From NCBI GenBank assembly GCA_016293435.1, contig JAEDEG010000152.1, forward strand, positions 1-5,282: a stretch of 5,282 bases of DNA. The letters run 5' to 3'. How positions within the stretch are numbered: position 1 is the stretch's first letter; every line of letters starts with the position of its first letter. Of the stretch, positions 3,683 to 5,282 are shown piece by piece. This DNA comes from Clostridia bacterium (GTDB lineage: Bacteria; Bacillota; Clostridia; UMGS1810). The notes below the pieces were generated by a model. It was not told where the DNA came from, ran no database searches, and was given only the letters and a program-made list of their open reading frames with translations. The position numbers and the translations under genes are program-made.

Positions 3683-5282
3683 TTAATACGGATTATTTTT
3701 TGAATCAGGGAAATAAATACTAAACCATGTATGTTTTTCTGCTTGGCTCAAATTTGTTTGTGCAAAATATGCTTTAAGTTCCTCTTGGCTTAAACTTCCT
3801 TTTCCGTCAGCATCAGCATTATTCTTTATATCATAATACTTATATACTTTTTCATAGTCTCCGTTATCTGCTAAAGGTTGTAACGTTTTTGGTAGATTAT
3901 AAGATGAATAGTTTACAATATATTCTCCCTTTTGGTAGTCTGACAAACTATTGTCATCACGTAATACGGTAACTATGTTTCCCCCACTTGCATTTGAATC
4001 ACCAAGAGATGCTTTCAGCTTCATGTAATCAAGAACTGCCTGTGCTCCACCTTCCTGGTAAATATTGAATACCTTATCAGTGCTTGTGTAGTCATCTTTC
4101 ACGTAAGCTGATGCTACTTTCTTTGATAGGCTGTACATATCGTTGATGACAGCTGCCTTTCCTTCGTCGTCAAGTGAGTTGTAATAATCATTCTCTAAGC
4201 AAGCATCAACGAGATCATACTGTGTCTGTCCTTTCTTCTTTGCAAAATCAGTATACTCCTGTTCAGTCAATCGCACGCCGCCTACCTTGTTCTCTGTGGA
4301 ATCTGGCATAACAGAAGCATCATTCGTTGAATCATACAACCTCTGAATCTCGTTATCAACCGGAGTTGAATTCACATCCTGTAAATATCCGGGAGACATT
4401 GTCTGGTAAAGTAATCTCTGACCGATATTATCAGTGTTAAGATTACTCTGCTCTCTTCCCCATGCATCAACATACGGCTGATTATTCTCTGATAAGACAG
4501 GTATTTTATTCTGAATCTGCTTAAGCTGTCTATCAATGGATCCGGCAACACCTTCTTTTTCAGTGTACGTGGAACGCCTTGTGTTGTCTAAGGTCCTTGC
4601 GGCCTGTCCTAATACTGTAGGAACTCCCTGTTTCAAATATGATGTTGCTGTATTCCCTGCGATCGTTGCAAGAAGATTATCGTCATCATCAGAATATCTT
4701 ATTGATTCCAGTGTATTGTTAAGTCCGTCAAGCATTGATGTTTCCATCATAGGCTGAGATATGCTTGAAAGTGCGTTCATGAAATCATCCAATGAATAAC
4801 CTTCACTTTGACATACATTATATACTTCTGCACCAACAAAAAGAGGAAGAACAGCTGGTGTTGCCCAATCAAGCGTATATGTTTTGTCACCAATATTTAA
4901 AGCATATGCCTGTTTTCCTTGCATATTATCAAAGTTCGCTGTATCACTATCCTGTGATGCAGTGATAAGTCCTCTGTCAGCCATTAATGCGCCTACACCG
5001 AGAATACCGGTACCTGTAAGTCCTTTTGTAAGATTGTCAATATACTGTGAAGCTGACATTGTACCTTTCTTGACCTTGTACAAATCCGTTGTAAAGCTTT
5101 TAGCGAACTGTAAAGGTGAATATGAAACACCTGTCTTTACAATATTGATAGGTGTCTTTTTGAAAGGAACTGTGCCTTCAACAAGTGCTCCGGCAACTTT
5201 ATTGCTGATTTTATCACTGTTTTGCAGGTTATAGCTGAAATTTGAAAGATTCTGTGCAAAACTACTTACCTGTTGGAATGTT
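3683..5282 (-). CDS. C-terminal part of a large phage protein, probably LPD38-type polyvalent/injected virion protein (5' end beyond window)
   Basis: The frame is open from the right edge (first full codon 5281-5279) to TAA at 3685-3683, giving 532 residues with no start of its own; the in-frame TTG at 5083 has no special claim. Residues 39-57 read PFKKTPINIVKTGVSYSPL, which resembles the large polyvalent protein-associated domain LPD38 found near the C-terminus of giant phage proteins (recalled, not searched). Glycine-rich or hydrophobic stretches lie at about 87-101 (GLTGTGILGVGALMA) and 141-152 (TPAVLPLFVGAE). The later part is polar and helical. Near the end, DADGKGSLSQEE (490-501; 3814-3779) fits the 12-residue EF-hand loop with D1, D3, G6, L8 and E12, and the protein ends NNPY. 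Polyvalent proteins are thought to be packaged and injected with phage DNA. The phage origin is likely; the exact role is inference. Confidence 0.6.
   Translation of the reverse strand, partial: TFQQVSSFAQNLSNFSYNLQNSDKISNKVAGALVEGTVPFKKTPINIVKTGVSYSPLQFAKSFTTDLYKVKKGTMSASQYIDNLTKGLTGTGILGVGALMADRGLITASQDSDTANFDNMQGKQAYALNIGDKTYTLDWATPAVLPLFVGAEVYNVCQSEGYSLDDFMNALSSISQPMMETSMLDGLNNTLESIRYSDDDDNLLATIAGNTATSYLKQGVPTVLGQAARTLDNTRRSTYTEKEGVAGSIDRQLKQIQNKIPVLSENNQPYVDAWGREQSNLNTDNIGQRLLYQTMSPGYLQDVNSTPVDNEIQRLYDSTNDASVMPDSTENKVGGVRLTEQEYTDFAKKKGQTQYDLVDACLENDYYNSLDDEGKAAVINDMYSLSKKVASAYVKDDYTSTDKVFNIYQEGGAQAVLDYMKLKASLGDSNASGGNIVTVLRDDNSLSDYQKGEYIVNYSSYNLPKTLQPLADNGDYEKVYKYYDIKNNADADGKGSLSQEELKAYFAQTNLSQAEKHTWFSIYFPDSKNNPY

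Noticed and set aside
4536..5234. Two rightward open frames opposite the large gene
   Set aside because: They are antisense to a well-formed long frame and have no ribosome sites or recognisable domains.

Overview
The window looks like the lysogeny and attachment-site end of a temperate phage, or a closely related phage-like mobile element, of a low-GC Firmicute, probably a gut-type clostridium. The organism call is inferred from the AT-rich sequence, strong AGGAGG-type ribosome binding sites, frequent TTG starts and clostridial-looking protein families. No host gene is visible.

Layout, left to right. Positions 1-202 hold a leftward early transcript: a Cro-like XRE regulator, with the next leftward gene starting at the window edge. 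Positions 203-429 are a divergent control region with five related operator-like 18-mers. Positions 430-2237 form a tight rightward operon: a CI/ImmR-like repressor, a short ImmA/IrrE-like protein lacking the catalytic glutamate, a membrane protein with two metal-knuckle-like motifs on either side of a transmembrane segment, and a four-helix membrane protein. Positions 2238-2401 are a highly structured leader. Positions 2402-3457 encode a tyrosine integrase with a complete set of catalytic residues. Positions 3409-3653 look like an intact attP: a tandem 12-mer pair, a core resembling the 3' end of a tRNA, then a second identical tandem pair. A bidirectional terminator follows. From 3683 to the right edge runs the C-terminal 532 residues of a large leftward phage protein, probably an LPD38-type polyvalent or injected virion protein with an EF-hand-like loop near its C-terminus.

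How the parts work together (inference). The two XRE proteins share almost the same recognition helix and probably compete for the same operators, setting lysogeny against lytic growth. The two membrane proteins sit between repressor and integrase, where lysogens often express superinfection-exclusion proteins. The most striking signal is in the integrase leader: a 12-nt segment (2319-2330) can pair along its whole length with the integrase Shine-Dalgarno region (2389-2400), and the same segment is contested by an upstream helix. This has the form of a two-state RNA switch controlling integrase translation. Because both arm-type repeats flank a tRNA-like core that is not part of a full tRNA, the sequence appears to be the circular or virion form rather than an integrated prophage.
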